From Beijerinckiaceae bacterium RH AL1 (GTDB taxonomy: Bacteria; Pseudomonadota; Alphaproteobacteria; Rhizobiales; Beijerinckiaceae), in assembly GCA_901457705.2 (NCBI GenBank), contig LR590083.2, forward strand, positions 2,976,597-3,040,596: 64,000 bases of DNA. The letters run 5' to 3'. Position 1 is the first letter of the stretch, and each line of letters starts with the position of its first letter. Shown piece after piece: positions 22,137 to 30,651 of the stretch. The position numbers and the translations under genes were made by a program. The notes under the pieces were generated by a model. That model made no database searches. It was not told the DNA's origin and was given only the letters and a program-made list of their open reading frames with translations.

Positions 22137-22364
22137 ATGCGCTTTCTGACCGGACTGGCCGTCGGCATCATGCTGACGATCGGCGCTGCCTACATCACCG
22201 ACGTCATGCACTCGGCGCCGGGCCCCGACGCGCGCTCCGCGCCGCAGATGGTCAACTGGACCGTCGTGAACGACAACCTGCGCGGGCTCTCCACCGACGT
22301 GCAGGACGGCTGGAACCGGCTCGTCTCGGCCACCAAGCAGGTCGACAAGAAGTCGGGCATCTAG
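22137..22364 (+). CDS. Small membrane-anchored hypothetical protein
   Basis: A 75-residue protein with one N-terminal hydrophobic helix (MRFLTGLAVGIMLTIGAAYI) and a short soluble tail with QMVNWTVVNDNLRGLS. The ATG at 22137 follows GGAG. Its function is not known. Confidence 0.65.
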   Translation: MRFLTGLAVGIMLTIGAAYITDVMHSAPGPDARSAPQMVNWTVVNDNLRGLSTDVQDGWNRLVSATKQVDKKSGI

Positions 22365-22388
22365 CGGCGGCCTGTACTTGGACCGCCG

Positions 22389-23090
22389 CTACCTCAGCGT
22401 GTCGGTCCGCGGCAGCTCGAGCATGAAGCCACGGCCGCGGACCGTCGAGATGGACGGCCCGCCGGCCTTCACGACGTCTGACATCTTCCCGCGCAGATAG
22501 CCGATGTAGACGTCGACGACGTTGAGCGACGCGCCGCCCTGCTCGAGCCACAGGCGATCGAAGATGTCGCCGCGCGAGATCGGCTTGCCGGGGCTCTGCA
22601 TGAAGAGCGCGAGCAGCTCGGCCTCGCGCTGGGTGAGCCGCGCGACGATGTTGCGGAAGCGGACCTGGCGCGTGTCGATGTCGAGCGTCATGCCGCCGGC
22701 CTCGGGCAGCCGCGGCGCATCGGACGCCTTACGGCGGATGAGCTGCGCGCTCAGGCGCGCCACCAGCTCGTCGAAGGCGAACGGCTTCACGATGTAGTCA
22801 TCGCCGCCGGCCGCGAGGCCGTCGGCACGGTCCGACACCTCGTCCTTGGCGCTGAGGAAGAGGATAGGGCCGTGGAAGCCCTTCTGCCGAAACGTGCGGC
22901 ACAGCTCGTAGCCCGTGCCGTCGGGCAGCATCACGTCGAGCAGGATGGCGTCTGGGGTGTGACCGGCGAAGTGCTGCAGGGCGCTGCCCGTCGTGTCGAC
23001 CCAGGTGACGGCGAAGCCGGCGGCGCCGAGCCCGCGATCGAGCAGCGCGCCGATGTCGGGATCGTCCTCGACGACGAGAAGGACGGGCAT
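22389..23090 (-). CDS. OmpR/PhoB-family response regulator, linked to the lut-type operon
   Basis: DNA-binding response regulator of 233 residues. The receiver domain (1-120) has acidic residues at 9-10, the phosphoacceptor Asp52 in LLDVMLPDG and Lys in IVKPFAFDE. A winged-helix DNA-binding domain follows (about 135-230, ending STVRGRGFMLELP). Its ATG overlaps the end of the kinase gene upstream, so they form a pair. Both lie at the 3' end of the lanthanide-uptake-type gene run, which suggests control of that pathway, but the target genes are not known. Confidence 0.85.
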   Translation of the reverse strand: MPVLLVVEDDPDIGALLDRGLGAAGFAVTWVDTTGSALQHFAGHTPDAILLDVMLPDGTGYELCRTFRQKGFHGPILFLSAKDEVSDRADGLAAGGDDYIVKPFAFDELVARLSAQLIRRKASDAPRLPEAGGMTLDIDTRQVRFRNIVARLTQREAELLALFMQSPGKPISRGDIFDRLWLEQGGASLNVVDVYIGYLRGKMSDVVKAGGPSISTVRGRGFMLELPRTDTLR

Positions 23091-24718
23091 CAGGTCTCGG
23101 CCAGCTGTGTCTCGACCTGATGGACCTTGGACAGTGGCAGGCATATCGCGATCTCGGCGCCATGCGCAGGTGACGCGGCATCGCGCAACGTGACGGTGCC
23201 GTGATGTTTGTCCACCACCCATCGCACCAGCGCAAGGCCGATTCCGAAGCCCGACGGGCCGTCCTTCACGTTGCGCCGCGAGAACCTTTCCAGAAGTTCC
23301 CGAGGATCGCCGGCGCCAAATCCCGGCCCGTCGTCGCGTATTTCCAAATGCGCCTCGCCGTCCCGCACGGCGCAGGAGAGCACGATCCGCGTGACGCCCT
23401 TGGCGTGGCGCAGCGCATTGTCGATCATGCCCTCGACGATCTGGCGCAGCCACTCGAAGTCGCCGTCGATCCGCACGTCCTCGGGACCCGACTCCAGCAC
23501 GATCGCCACGTCGCGCTTGCGCGTCGCGCCCTCGAAGGCCTCGACGGCGCTCGCACACACCGCCTGCAGCGCGACCGGCTTGAACGTGAGATCGATCGTG
23601 CCGCTCTCGGAGCGCGCGATCCGCATCATGTCCTCGACCCGCCGCTGCAGGCGCTGCGCGCGCCGCCGGATTACCGCAAAGGCCGCGTTCGCCTGATCGA
23701 GCCGCTTCGCCAAAGCCGACGGCCCGTCCGGCTTCGGCGGGGCCAGCGCGATCTCGCACTCGCCGAGGATGACGGTGAGCGGCGTGCGCAGCTCGTGCGA
23801 AACGTCGGCGAAGAAGCGGCGCCGCGAGCTGTCGATGGCGCTGAGCGTCTCGTTGGCCGCGCGCAGGTCGCTGGTCCGGTCGGCGATGGTCTTCTCGAGC
23901 GCGGTGCGATCGCGCGCGACCCTCTCCTCGCCGCGCCGCAGCCGCGCCGTCATGCGGTTGAACACGACCGCGAGAAGCCCGAGCTCGTCGCGATTGCGCA
24001 CCGGGAGCCGCAGGTTGCGCTCGCCCTGCCCGATCGCCACGGCCGCGTCGTGGATCTCCGCCACCGCCGCCAGGATCGGCCGCGACGTCACGCGATAGAG
24101 CAGGAGCGCGCCGAGAAGCGCGACGACGACGAGAACGACCGCCGCCTCGGTGATGGTGCGGGAGATCGCCCGCGCCTCCTCTCGACCGACCTCGACGCCG
24201 CGGCGGTCGGCCTGCATCAGGAAGAAGAGGTAGGGCCCCGTGAAGGTCGCGAAGCCGTTGAACGCGCCGCGGATGCGGTCCTCGCGGGCGTGCGCGTCGG
24301 GCTCGGAGAGCGCGTCCTGCACCTGCCGCACGAGGACGTGGAAGCCGGCACGCACCTGCTCCAGCGGCTTCGCGCGAGCGGCCATCGCGTTGACGTCGAG
24401 CGGCAGGTCGGCATCGGCGATCGCCCTGGCGATCTCCGGCTCGAAGCCCTTGATCGCCTCGTCGACGCCGCGCTCGGCGTCCTTGAGGCGCGTCGCGGCC
24501 AGCGCCGGCTCGTTGACGGTCGAGATGGCGAGGAGGCCGTAGAGCTGGATGCGGCCGGACAGTTCGGTGAGGCGGTCGAGCCGGCGCTGCGCGTCGAGCG
24601 CACGATCGACGGTGCGATCGGTGACATGCAGGGCGTAGATCACGCCGGCGCCGGCCGCGAAGGCGATGAACAGGCAGCCGAAGACGAGCAGCCCGAGCCG
24701 GAAGCGGATGGTGCGCAC
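23090..24718 (-). CDS. Membrane sensor histidine kinase, linked to the lut-type operon
   Basis: Sensor kinase of 542 residues. TM1 is about 8-30 and TM2 about 190-210, with a roughly 160-residue periplasmic domain between. A HAMP domain (about 209-262) is followed by a coiled coil, the phosphoacceptor His308 in ADVSHELRTPL, and an ATPase domain with N box IDNALRHA, G1 DDGPGFG and G2 FGIGLAL. The periplasmic domain is helical and matches no sensor type I recognise. The gene starts 24 bases after a small exported protein gene that follows the lut-type genes, so it is probably cotranscribed with them. Confidence 0.85.
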   Translation of the reverse strand: MRTIRFRLGLLVFGCLFIAFAAGAGVIYALHVTDRTVDRALDAQRRLDRLTELSGRIQLYGLLAISTVNEPALAATRLKDAERGVDEAIKGFEPEIARAIADADLPLDVNAMAARAKPLEQVRAGFHVLVRQVQDALSEPDAHAREDRIRGAFNGFATFTGPYLFFLMQADRRGVEVGREEARAISRTITEAAVVLVVVALLGALLLYRVTSRPILAAVAEIHDAAVAIGQGERNLRLPVRNRDELGLLAVVFNRMTARLRRGEERVARDRTALEKTIADRTSDLRAANETLSAIDSSRRRFFADVSHELRTPLTVILGECEIALAPPKPDGPSALAKRLDQANAAFAVIRRRAQRLQRRVEDMMRIARSESGTIDLTFKPVALQAVCASAVEAFEGATRKRDVAIVLESGPEDVRIDGDFEWLRQIVEGMIDNALRHAKGVTRIVLSCAVRDGEAHLEIRDDGPGFGAGDPRELLERFSRRNVKDGPSGFGIGLALVRWVVDKHHGTVTLRDAASPAHGAEIAICLPLSKVHQVETQLAET

Positions 24719-24742
24719 GGCGCCGGCGCCCCGCTTACGTCG

Positions 24743-24949
24743 TCACAGCGGCTGCTCGAGCCGGCTGCGCGGCACGCACTTCCATCGCTTGACGACGTAG
24801 GCGGGATGCTCGGTCTGCCACACGGCGACCGTGCTCTGGCCTTCGACGATGCAGGCGATCGGCGGCCGCTCCTCGTAGGTCTGCTGCACGCGTTCCTCCC
24901 TGCAGGTGCCGGGCGCAGCGATGAGGCAGACGGACATGATGATGAACAT
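24743..24949 (-). CDS. Small exported protein, CREE-type
   Basis: A 68-residue protein with a short hydrophobic N-terminus (MFIIMSVCLIAAPG) followed by TCREERV, a second Cys in PPIACIVEGQ and a third near the end in VKRWKC. The pattern of an early C-R-E-E and a late R-W-K-C recurs in small proteins of Hyphomicrobiales. The ATG at 24949 has GGAG upstream. It sits in the lut-type operon between another small gene and the sensor kinase. Function unknown. Confidence 0.65.
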   Translation of the reverse strand: MFIIMSVCLIAAPGTCREERVQQTYEERPPIACIVEGQSTVAVWQTEHPAYVVKRWKCVPRSRLEQPL

Positions 24950-24985
24950 CACCTTCTCCAGGATCGGGTCGTCGGCCGCGGGCGC

Positions 24986-25207
24986 CTAGTTCTCGGCCTT
25001 CTCGCGGCGGCACAGCGTCTTCACGTAGTTGCCGCCCTTCAGGCTCTCCTGGAGACCACCGCGGGCGATGATCTCCTGCCAGCCCGAGGCGCAGCCGAGC
25101 TCGTTGGCGACGTGGATCGAGCGCAGCACCAGCGCATTGTTCTCGTCGCAATCCTGGCGCGGCGTCGCCGCGAGACAGACCAAGACGATCGCCGCGAACC
25201 CGTTCAT
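24986..25207 (-). CDS. Small exported protein
   Basis: A 73-residue protein with an N-terminal hydrophobic stretch (MNGFAAIVLVCLAATP), then QDCDENN, a Cys in NELGCASGW and a final KTLCRREK. The ATG at 25207 follows GGAAAGGACG. It resembles its downstream neighbour in layout, with Cys near the signal and near the end, but not clearly in sequence. It lies 36 bases upstream of that gene. Confidence 0.65.
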   Translation of the reverse strand: MNGFAAIVLVCLAATPRQDCDENNALVLRSIHVANELGCASGWQEIIARGGLQESLKGGNYVKTLCRREKAEN

Positions 25208-25297
25208 CAACGTCCTTTCCGGAGGATCGATCCTCGCATCCCGCTTCGAACGCGTCACATCCCGCGTTCGGGAGAGCCGCGCAGACCGCCGCTGCCG

Positions 25298-25645
25298 CTA
25301 CTTGGCGCAGCCCTCGAGCTGCTTCTCCTCGATGGCGACGATGTCGCCGTCCTTGATCGCGACGCCCTTCACGACGCAGGTGCGGCCGTGGTCGTCCTTC
25401 ACGCGGACGTCGTAGCTGCCGTCGGCGACGCTCCCCAGCTTGATGCGCTCGTCGTGGTCGACGGACCCGTCGGGGTCGAGCTTGGCGAGATCCTGGCCGT
25501 ACTTGCCGGTGCCCGCCGGCGCCAGCTCGATGCTGGTGATCGTGTAGGCGGTCAGGTTCCAGAGCTTCGTCGTCTTGGCCCATGCCGGGCCGGCGAGCGC
25601 GACGGCGAGGATGGACGCGAAGGCGAAGAGTCTGGCGGCGCGCAT
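25298..25645 (-). CDS. Exported protein of the lut-type cluster, acidic DPDG motif
   Basis: A 115-residue protein with a clear Sec signal (MRAARLFAFASILAVALAG, cleavage after AWA). The mature part opens KTTKLWNLTAYTITSIELAP and contains LDPDGSVDHDERIKLG, an acidic loop of DxDGxxD type. One Cys lies in GRTCVV and one at the end, probably a disulfide. Related small proteins occur widely in Hyphomicrobiales without a known function. Its place behind lutF suggests it corresponds to one of the extra exported Lut proteins. Confidence 0.65.
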   Translation of the reverse strand: MRAARLFAFASILAVALAGPAWAKTTKLWNLTAYTITSIELAPAGTGKYGQDLAKLDPDGSVDHDERIKLGSVADGSYDVRVKDDHGRTCVVKGVAIKDGDIVAIEEKQLEGCAK

Positions 25646-25667
25646 GGCTTGGTCTCCGGTCGGAACG

Positions 25668-26507
25668 TCAGATCTGCGCCTGGATGCGCTTGCCGATCTC
25701 ATAGGCGCGCCGCTCGAGCAGGCTCGGCGTCTCGCAGACGTAGGACAGCGCCTGCTTGCGCTCCTTGAAGATGCGCCGGTCCCAGGCGAAGTCGGTGTTC
25801 GCCTGGTCGCGCGCAACGCCGAGGCCCGTCGCCGTCGCGTTCTCCTGCGCTTCCGAGATCTTGTCGGATTCGGCGCGCATGCGCTCGGCGAGGCGCTCCT
25901 GGCCGCGCGCGTAGCGCATGATGCCGTCGAGGATCTGGTCGCGGTTACCGTTGATGATGTCGAGCGTCGCGACGAACAGCTCGGTGAGCTTCTTGTCCTT
26001 GTCGGCGCCGGCCTTCTTGGCGAAGGCGGCGATCAGCTCGTTGGCCTCGTCGAGCGTGGTGCGGCGCGAGGCGAGCTGCTGGGCAAGCTCGGCGACCTCG
26101 TTGTCGTCCTCCCAGCCCTTGCCGGCATCGAGGCTCGGGCCGGACCAGATCGTGCCGGCGCTGATCTTGGCAACCTTCGCCTGCGCGCAGGGCCACGGCA
26201 CGTCCTTCTCGGCCTGTGCCGGCGCGTAGACGGTGGTGGTGCCGGAGTCCGGGCTCGCGCCGGGCAGCACGGTGCCCTGCTCGGCCTTCGAGCCAGGCGC
26301 GCGCTGCGGCTCGCCGGCGCTGCCCTCCCCCGGCGAGAGGCTGTTCGGCTGCTGCTGCAGCGACGGGACCGCGCCGGCCGCGGGCGGCGGCCCGCCGGCA
26401 CCGCCCTGCTGCGGCAGCATGCCGGGCACCGGCCCCTGCGCCAGCGCGGGGCCGGCGAGCGGCGCGACGCCGAGAAGGAACGCAGCGGCGAACGAAAAAC
26501 GCATCAT
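25668..26507 (-). CDS. Exported protein of the lut-type cluster
   Basis: A 279-residue exported protein. It has a signal peptide (about 1-23), a Pro/Gly/Gln-rich linker (about 24-100) and a helical domain beginning EKDVPWPCAQAKVAKISAGTIWSGP, with conserved Trp residues and a second Cys in SYVCETPSLLE. The ATG overlaps the lutF stop (TGATG). Extra exported proteins accompany the lut and ped-type transporter genes in known methylotrophs. Its role, perhaps binding metal or the transporter, is inference. Confidence 0.65.
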   Translation of the reverse strand: MMRFSFAAAFLLGVAPLAGPALAQGPVPGMLPQQGGAGGPPPAAGAVPSLQQQPNSLSPGEGSAGEPQRAPGSKAEQGTVLPGASPDSGTTTVYAPAQAEKDVPWPCAQAKVAKISAGTIWSGPSLDAGKGWEDDNEVAELAQQLASRRTTLDEANELIAAFAKKAGADKDKKLTELFVATLDIINGNRDQILDGIMRYARGQERLAERMRAESDKISEAQENATATGLGVARDQANTDFAWDRRIFKERKQALSYVCETPSLLERRAYEIGKRIQAQI

Positions 26508-27355
26508 CAGTCTCCTGGACCGCCGCGACGCGCCAGCATGCCGCGGCCCGGGTCGTAGGCCATGGCCGAGAGGCCGAACGCGACCACCGTAACGCCGACG
26601 ACCACGAGGAAGGCCGTTGGCTCGAACTGCAGGTAGAGCGCGAAGCGCACGAGCTCGACCGCGTGAGTGAAGGGGTTGATCTCGCAGACGTAGAACAGCG
26701 TCTGCGAAGCCTCCTGCATCTTCCACAGCGGGTAGAGCGCGGAAGAGGCGAAGAACATGGGGAAGATGATGAAGTTCATCACGCTCGCGAAGTTCTCGAG
26801 CTGCTTGATCTGCGAGGAGACGAGCAGCCCGATCGACCCGAGCATCAGCCCCGACAGCACCAGCGCCGGGAAGGCCGCGAGATAGCCCAGCGGATCGAGC
26901 TGGATGCCGTAGAACCACGCGATGACGAAGAAGACGTAGACCTGCACCACCGAGACGATGACACCGGCAAACAGCTTGGCGAGCAGCAGCGTCCAGCGCG
27001 GGAACGGGCTCGTCAGCAGCACGCGCATCGAGCCGACCTCGCGATCGTAGACCATCGAGAGCGAGGACTGCATGCCGGCGAAGAGCTGGATCATCACCGC
27101 GAGGCCAGGCGTCACGTACTCCTCGTAGAGGACGTAGGTCTGGTAGGGCGGGATGATCGAGACGCCGAGCGCCGAGCGGAAGCCGGCGGCGAAGATGAAG
27201 AGCCAGATGAGCGGGCGCACGAGCGCCGAGAAGAAGCGCTCCTTCTGGTTAACGAACTTCAGGAGCTCGCGCTTGGTGATGCCGGCGAGGCAGGTGAGAT
27301 AGCCGGCGAGCCCGATCGAGCGATGCGGGGCGGTGGCCGCAGTGATGTCCGTCAT
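26507..27355 (-). CDS. lutF: ABC-2 type permease, PQQ-alcohol dehydrogenase/lanthanide-associated (LutF/PedC-like)
   Basis: Membrane subunit of an ABC-2 type transporter, 282 residues with six predicted helices. Typical sequence is SMVYDREVGSMRVLLTSPFP followed by the ABC-2 core and PLWKMQEASQTLFYVCEINP. Gene order matches the PedA1A2BC system of Pseudomonas putida and the Lut system of Methylobacterium, both linked by genetics to lanthanide uptake. It overlaps the ATPase gene by ATGA. Confidence 0.8.
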   Translation of the reverse strand: MTDITAATAPHRSIGLAGYLTCLAGITKRELLKFVNQKERFFSALVRPLIWLFIFAAGFRSALGVSIIPPYQTYVLYEEYVTPGLAVMIQLFAGMQSSLSMVYDREVGSMRVLLTSPFPRWTLLLAKLFAGVIVSVVQVYVFFVIAWFYGIQLDPLGYLAAFPALVLSGLMLGSIGLLVSSQIKQLENFASVMNFIIFPMFFASSALYPLWKMQEASQTLFYVCEINPFTHAVELVRFALYLQFEPTAFLVVVGVTVVAFGLSAMAYDPGRGMLARRGGPGD

Positions 27356-28113
27356 CGCGCCATCTCCGCCCGCGTCGTGTCGACCGTCAGCGCCCGGAAG
27401 GCGTCGGCGAGCTGGCCGGACTTCGCGCCGGCGGCGATCTCCTCGGACCGGCCCTGGCTGACGATCGCGCCGTTGTTCAGGACGTAGACGCCGTCGGTCG
27501 CCTCGATCTCGTCGAAGATGTGCGTCGCCCACAGCACCGAGAGCCCGTCCTCGCGCACGAGGTCGCGCACGATGCGCACGATGTCGGCGCGCGACGCGAG
27601 ATCGAGCCCGACGGTGGCCTCGTCGAGCAGCAGCAGGCGCGGCCCGTGCACCAGCGAGCGCGCGATCTCGATGCGGCGCGACTGGCCGCCCGACAGCGTG
27701 CGCACCTTGTCCTTGGCGCGATCGGCGAGGCCGACGCGGGCGAGCAGCTCCTCGATGCGCGTGCGCGCCGGCTTGCCGCTCATGCCGTGCAGGCTCGCGT
27801 GGTAGGCGAGGTTCTGGCGCACGGTGAGATCGGAATCGAGCGTCGGCTTCTGGAAGACGACGCCCATCTCGGCGAGCGCGGCGGAGGGCTCGCGCTTCAG
27901 CTCGCGGCCGAAGATGCGCACCTGGCCCTCGCGGGTGTTGTAGAGCCGCGTGATGATCGCAAACAGCGTCGTCTTGCCGGCGCCGTTGGGGCCGAGCAGC
28001 GCCGTGAAGGCGCCGCGCTCGACGCGCAGCGACACGTCCTTCAGCGCCTGGCGCTGGCCGAAGCGGTGCGAGACGTTCGCGACCTCGAGCGCGGGATTGT
28101 CGACCATCATCAT
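27352..28113 (-). CDS. lutE: ABC transporter ATPase, PQQ-alcohol dehydrogenase/lanthanide-associated (LutE/PedB-like)
   Basis: ATP-binding subunit of 253 residues. Walker A is LLGPNGAGKTTLF, the signature LSGGQSRRIEIARSL, Walker B LLLLDEATVGLD and the switch His is in WATHIFDEIE. The start lies in a run of three ATG codons; the first (28113) has GGAAAG just upstream. It partners the ABC-2 permease and the binding protein of this operon. Confidence 0.85.
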   Translation of the reverse strand: MMMVDNPALEVANVSHRFGQRQALKDVSLRVERGAFTALLGPNGAGKTTLFAIITRLYNTREGQVRIFGRELKREPSAALAEMGVVFQKPTLDSDLTVRQNLAYHASLHGMSGKPARTRIEELLARVGLADRAKDKVRTLSGGQSRRIEIARSLVHGPRLLLLDEATVGLDLASRADIVRIVRDLVREDGLSVLWATHIFDEIEATDGVYVLNNGAIVSQGRSEEIAAGAKSGQLADAFRALTVDTTRAEMAR

Positions 28114-28133
28114 GCTTTCCGCGATCCCCGCGC

Positions 28134-29111
28134 TCAGTTCGGCGAGATCGCCACGCCCCAGGGATACGAGCCCACGGGGATCGAGCGCGTCACCTTGAGC
28201 CGGGGCACATCGATGACCGAGACGTCGTTCGAGATGCCGTTGGTCGTCAAGAGGGTCTTGAAGTCCGGCGTGAAGGCCATCTGCCACACCCGCTGCCCGA
28301 CGAGCAGGTACTTCTCGACCTGGAAGGTCTTGGCGTCGACGACCGCGACGTGGTTCGCCGGCCCCAGCGCGACGAAGGCAGTCGTGCCGTCCGGGGTCAG
28401 GCGGATGCCGACGGGCTGGATCGTGTCGGCCGTGATCGAGGGGATGGCGAAGGCGATCGTCGCGAGCACCTTGTGCGTCTTCGTGTCGATGACGGTGACC
28501 TTGCCGCCGACCTCGGACGACACCCAGACCTGCGTCCCGTCCTTGTTGAAGACGGCGATGCGCGGGCGCGACGGCACCAGCACGTTGGCGACGATCTTCT
28601 GCGTCTTCACGTCGATGAAGGTCGCCATGTTGGTCGTCTCGGAGGTGTTGACGATCGTCGAGCCGTCCGGGCTCACGCCCTCCCCCTCCGGCTCGACGCC
28701 GACCGGAATCTGCACGAGCGCCTTGTTCGACGGGATGTCGATGATCGTGACCTCGTTGTCGTCCTCGTTCGAGACGTAGAGCGTCTTGCCGTCCGGGCTG
28801 ATCGCGAAGGTCTCGGGATCGGGGCCGGAGGGCAGCGTGCGGATCTGCTTCATGGTCTTCGGATCGAAGACCTGGATCGTGTCGTCGTCGGACGCGCAGA
28901 CGTAGAGCTCCTTGCCGTCCGGGCTCATGATGATGCCGCGCGGGCGGCGGCCGACGTCGACGGTGCGCGTCACCTTATAGGTGTCGAGGTCGATGACGCT
29001 GACCGTGTTGTCCTTCTCGTTGGTGACGTAGGCCGTGAGGGCCTGCGCCGGCACGCTGCCGGCGACGAGAGCGAGGGCGAGAAGGGCGCCGAGCGCCGGG
29101 ACACGCGTCAC
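28134..29111 (-). CDS. lutB: YVTN beta-propeller protein, PQQ-dependent catabolism-associated (LutB/PedA2-like)
   Basis: Exported protein of 325 residues with a signal peptide (about 1-24, ending VPAQA) and seven-bladed YVTN-type repeats. Repeats of the form SPDGKxLYVxxxxDxxVxxxD are visible, such as MSPDGKELYVCASDDDTIQV and ISPDGKTLYVSNEDDNEVTI. It belongs to the propeller type regularly found next to PQQ alcohol dehydrogenase ABC genes. It overlaps the lutA gene by four bases. Confidence 0.82.
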   Translation of the reverse strand: MTRVPALGALLALALVAGSVPAQALTAYVTNEKDNTVSVIDLDTYKVTRTVDVGRRPRGIIMSPDGKELYVCASDDDTIQVFDPKTMKQIRTLPSGPDPETFAISPDGKTLYVSNEDDNEVTIIDIPSNKALVQIPVGVEPEGEGVSPDGSTIVNTSETTNMATFIDVKTQKIVANVLVPSRPRIAVFNKDGTQVWVSSEVGGKVTVIDTKTHKVLATIAFAIPSITADTIQPVGIRLTPDGTTAFVALGPANHVAVVDAKTFQVEKYLLVGQRVWQMAFTPDFKTLLTTNGISNDVSVIDVPRLKVTRSIPVGSYPWGVAISPN

Positions 29112-30421
29112 GATTTATCTCCGGAAGGACTTTTGCAGCCGGTCTCGGGCTTGTCGAAGCCGAGCGACTCGAGGGGGCTGACGGGATGAAGGAAGCCGGG
29201 CTCTGGGGCGACCGACACCAGCATCTTCGGCTGCACGAGCAGGATCGGCTGCGACAGCTGCCGGTCCCAGGGGCGGAAGTGCACCGGCACGCCCTTGAAG
29301 GCGGCGATGTCGAAATCGGGGCGCATCGCATAGTCGGCGATGGTGTGGGGGTCGGCGCTCTTCGAGCGGGTCGCCGCCTCGCCGATGACGCGGATCGCCA
29401 CCCACGCCTGGTAGTCGAGCGGGCGCATCGGCCGCTTGTTGGTGCGCACGAAGCGGCTCTGCAGCTGTGCCGAGCCCCACGAATCCAGCACGCGCGACCA
29501 GGTCGCCGGCACCAGCCCCTGGGTGCCCGTGACCAGCAGCGGCTCGGACGTGTGGTACTGGATGTAGTCGCCGAAGTTGCCGGCCTCGTCGGCGACGACG
29601 ATCACGTCGGCGCCGGTGCCGCGGGTGAAGACCAGCGCCGCCGCCTGCACCGGGCCGTCGGCGCGGGCACGCGCAAGGTCGCCGTATTCCCAGACCTTGT
29701 CGCCGACGATCCTGGCGCCGAATTTCTTGGCCGAGCGGCGCACGGCCTCGGCGTAGAGCTGGTCCTCGGGGTTCTTGCCGACGACGAGGAAGATCTTCGG
29801 CCACTTCGAGTAGATCAGGAACTGCACCAGCGCGTCGGTCAGCATCGCGCGCGAAGGCGCGACATCGTAGACGTTGGCGCGGCAGTCCGCATTGCGCAGC
29901 GTGTCGTCCTCGGACTGGATCGAGTAGAGCGCCGCCGGCGAATCCTTCAGGGCGTCCGAGACCTCGAGCAGGTCCTTCGTCGGCAGGTCGGCGACGATCA
30001 GCCCCTCGCCTTTCGCAACCAGCGCCTTCGCGGCATCGACCGCCGACTCGCCCCTGGCGAGGATGTGCTCGTCGAGCGTAAAATTCTGGCCGGTGAGGCG
30101 GCCGGTCGTCGTCATGTCGCGCATGGCGATCTTGGCGCCGGCGATCCCGACATCGGCCGGATCGTCCTCGTAATCGTAGACCGGCGGCGCCGGGCGGCGG
30201 AAGCCGAGATAGGCGATCTTGATGTCCTGCGCGGCGCCTGGCGCCGGCATGCCGGGCGCGGCGGTCGGCGGGCTGCCGGTCGGCGCCTGGGCGACGGCTG
30301 GGCTGAGGACGGGAAGGGCGAGGATCGCAGACGACAGAAGCGCAGCGCGCGCCAGCACGGGGAGGCGTGACGACAAGATCTTCCTCAGCGGTTCCTCGAT
30401 GCCGCGCGGGGGCCGCGACAC
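29108..30421 (-). CDS. lutA: Periplasmic binding protein, PQQ-alcohol dehydrogenase/lanthanide-associated (LutA/PedA1-like)
   Basis: Exported binding protein of 437 residues, related to branched-chain amino acid type receptors. The signal peptide is about 18-45 (ending PAVAQA), then a Pro-rich linker and the binding domain from DIKIAYLGFRRPAPPVYDYE. Conserved stretches include GRLTGQNFTLDEHILARGE and CRANVYDVAPSRAMLTDALV. In Methylobacterium and P. putida the equivalent is needed for growth at low lanthanide. The start is a GTG at 30421. It is the first gene of a ten-gene minus-strand run. Confidence 0.8.
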   Translation of the reverse strand: MSRPPRGIEEPLRKILSSRLPVLARAALLSSAILALPVLSPAVAQAPTGSPPTAAPGMPAPGAAQDIKIAYLGFRRPAPPVYDYEDDPADVGIAGAKIAMRDMTTTGRLTGQNFTLDEHILARGESAVDAAKALVAKGEGLIVADLPTKDLLEVSDALKDSPAALYSIQSEDDTLRNADCRANVYDVAPSRAMLTDALVQFLIYSKWPKIFLVVGKNPEDQLYAEAVRRSAKKFGARIVGDKVWEYGDLARARADGPVQAAALVFTRGTGADVIVVADEAGNFGDYIQYHTSEPLLVTGTQGLVPATWSRVLDSWGSAQLQSRFVRTNKRPMRPLDYQAWVAIRVIGEAATRSKSADPHTIADYAMRPDFDIAAFKGVPVHFRPWDRQLSQPILLVQPKMLVSVAPEPGFLHPVSPLESLGFDKPETGCKSPSGDKS

Positions 30422-30651
30422 CCTGCGGAAAGCCTGGCCTGCCGACGGTTAAGTCCCGTCGATCTCGCGGCTTTCCTGGTTGTCCCGACGCTAACAGGCG
30501 GGACTGAGCGCAGCAAGCCAAGAGCCATAAGGCGTTTCTAAGAACAAGCCGCGGGTGGCCGGCCTCGTTGATCTTGCTTGACCTTGCTTGACCTTGGCGC
30601 CGGCGTCACGCGATACGCCAGCCTCAGGCGCCCCAGCGACGACCCGCGCGG

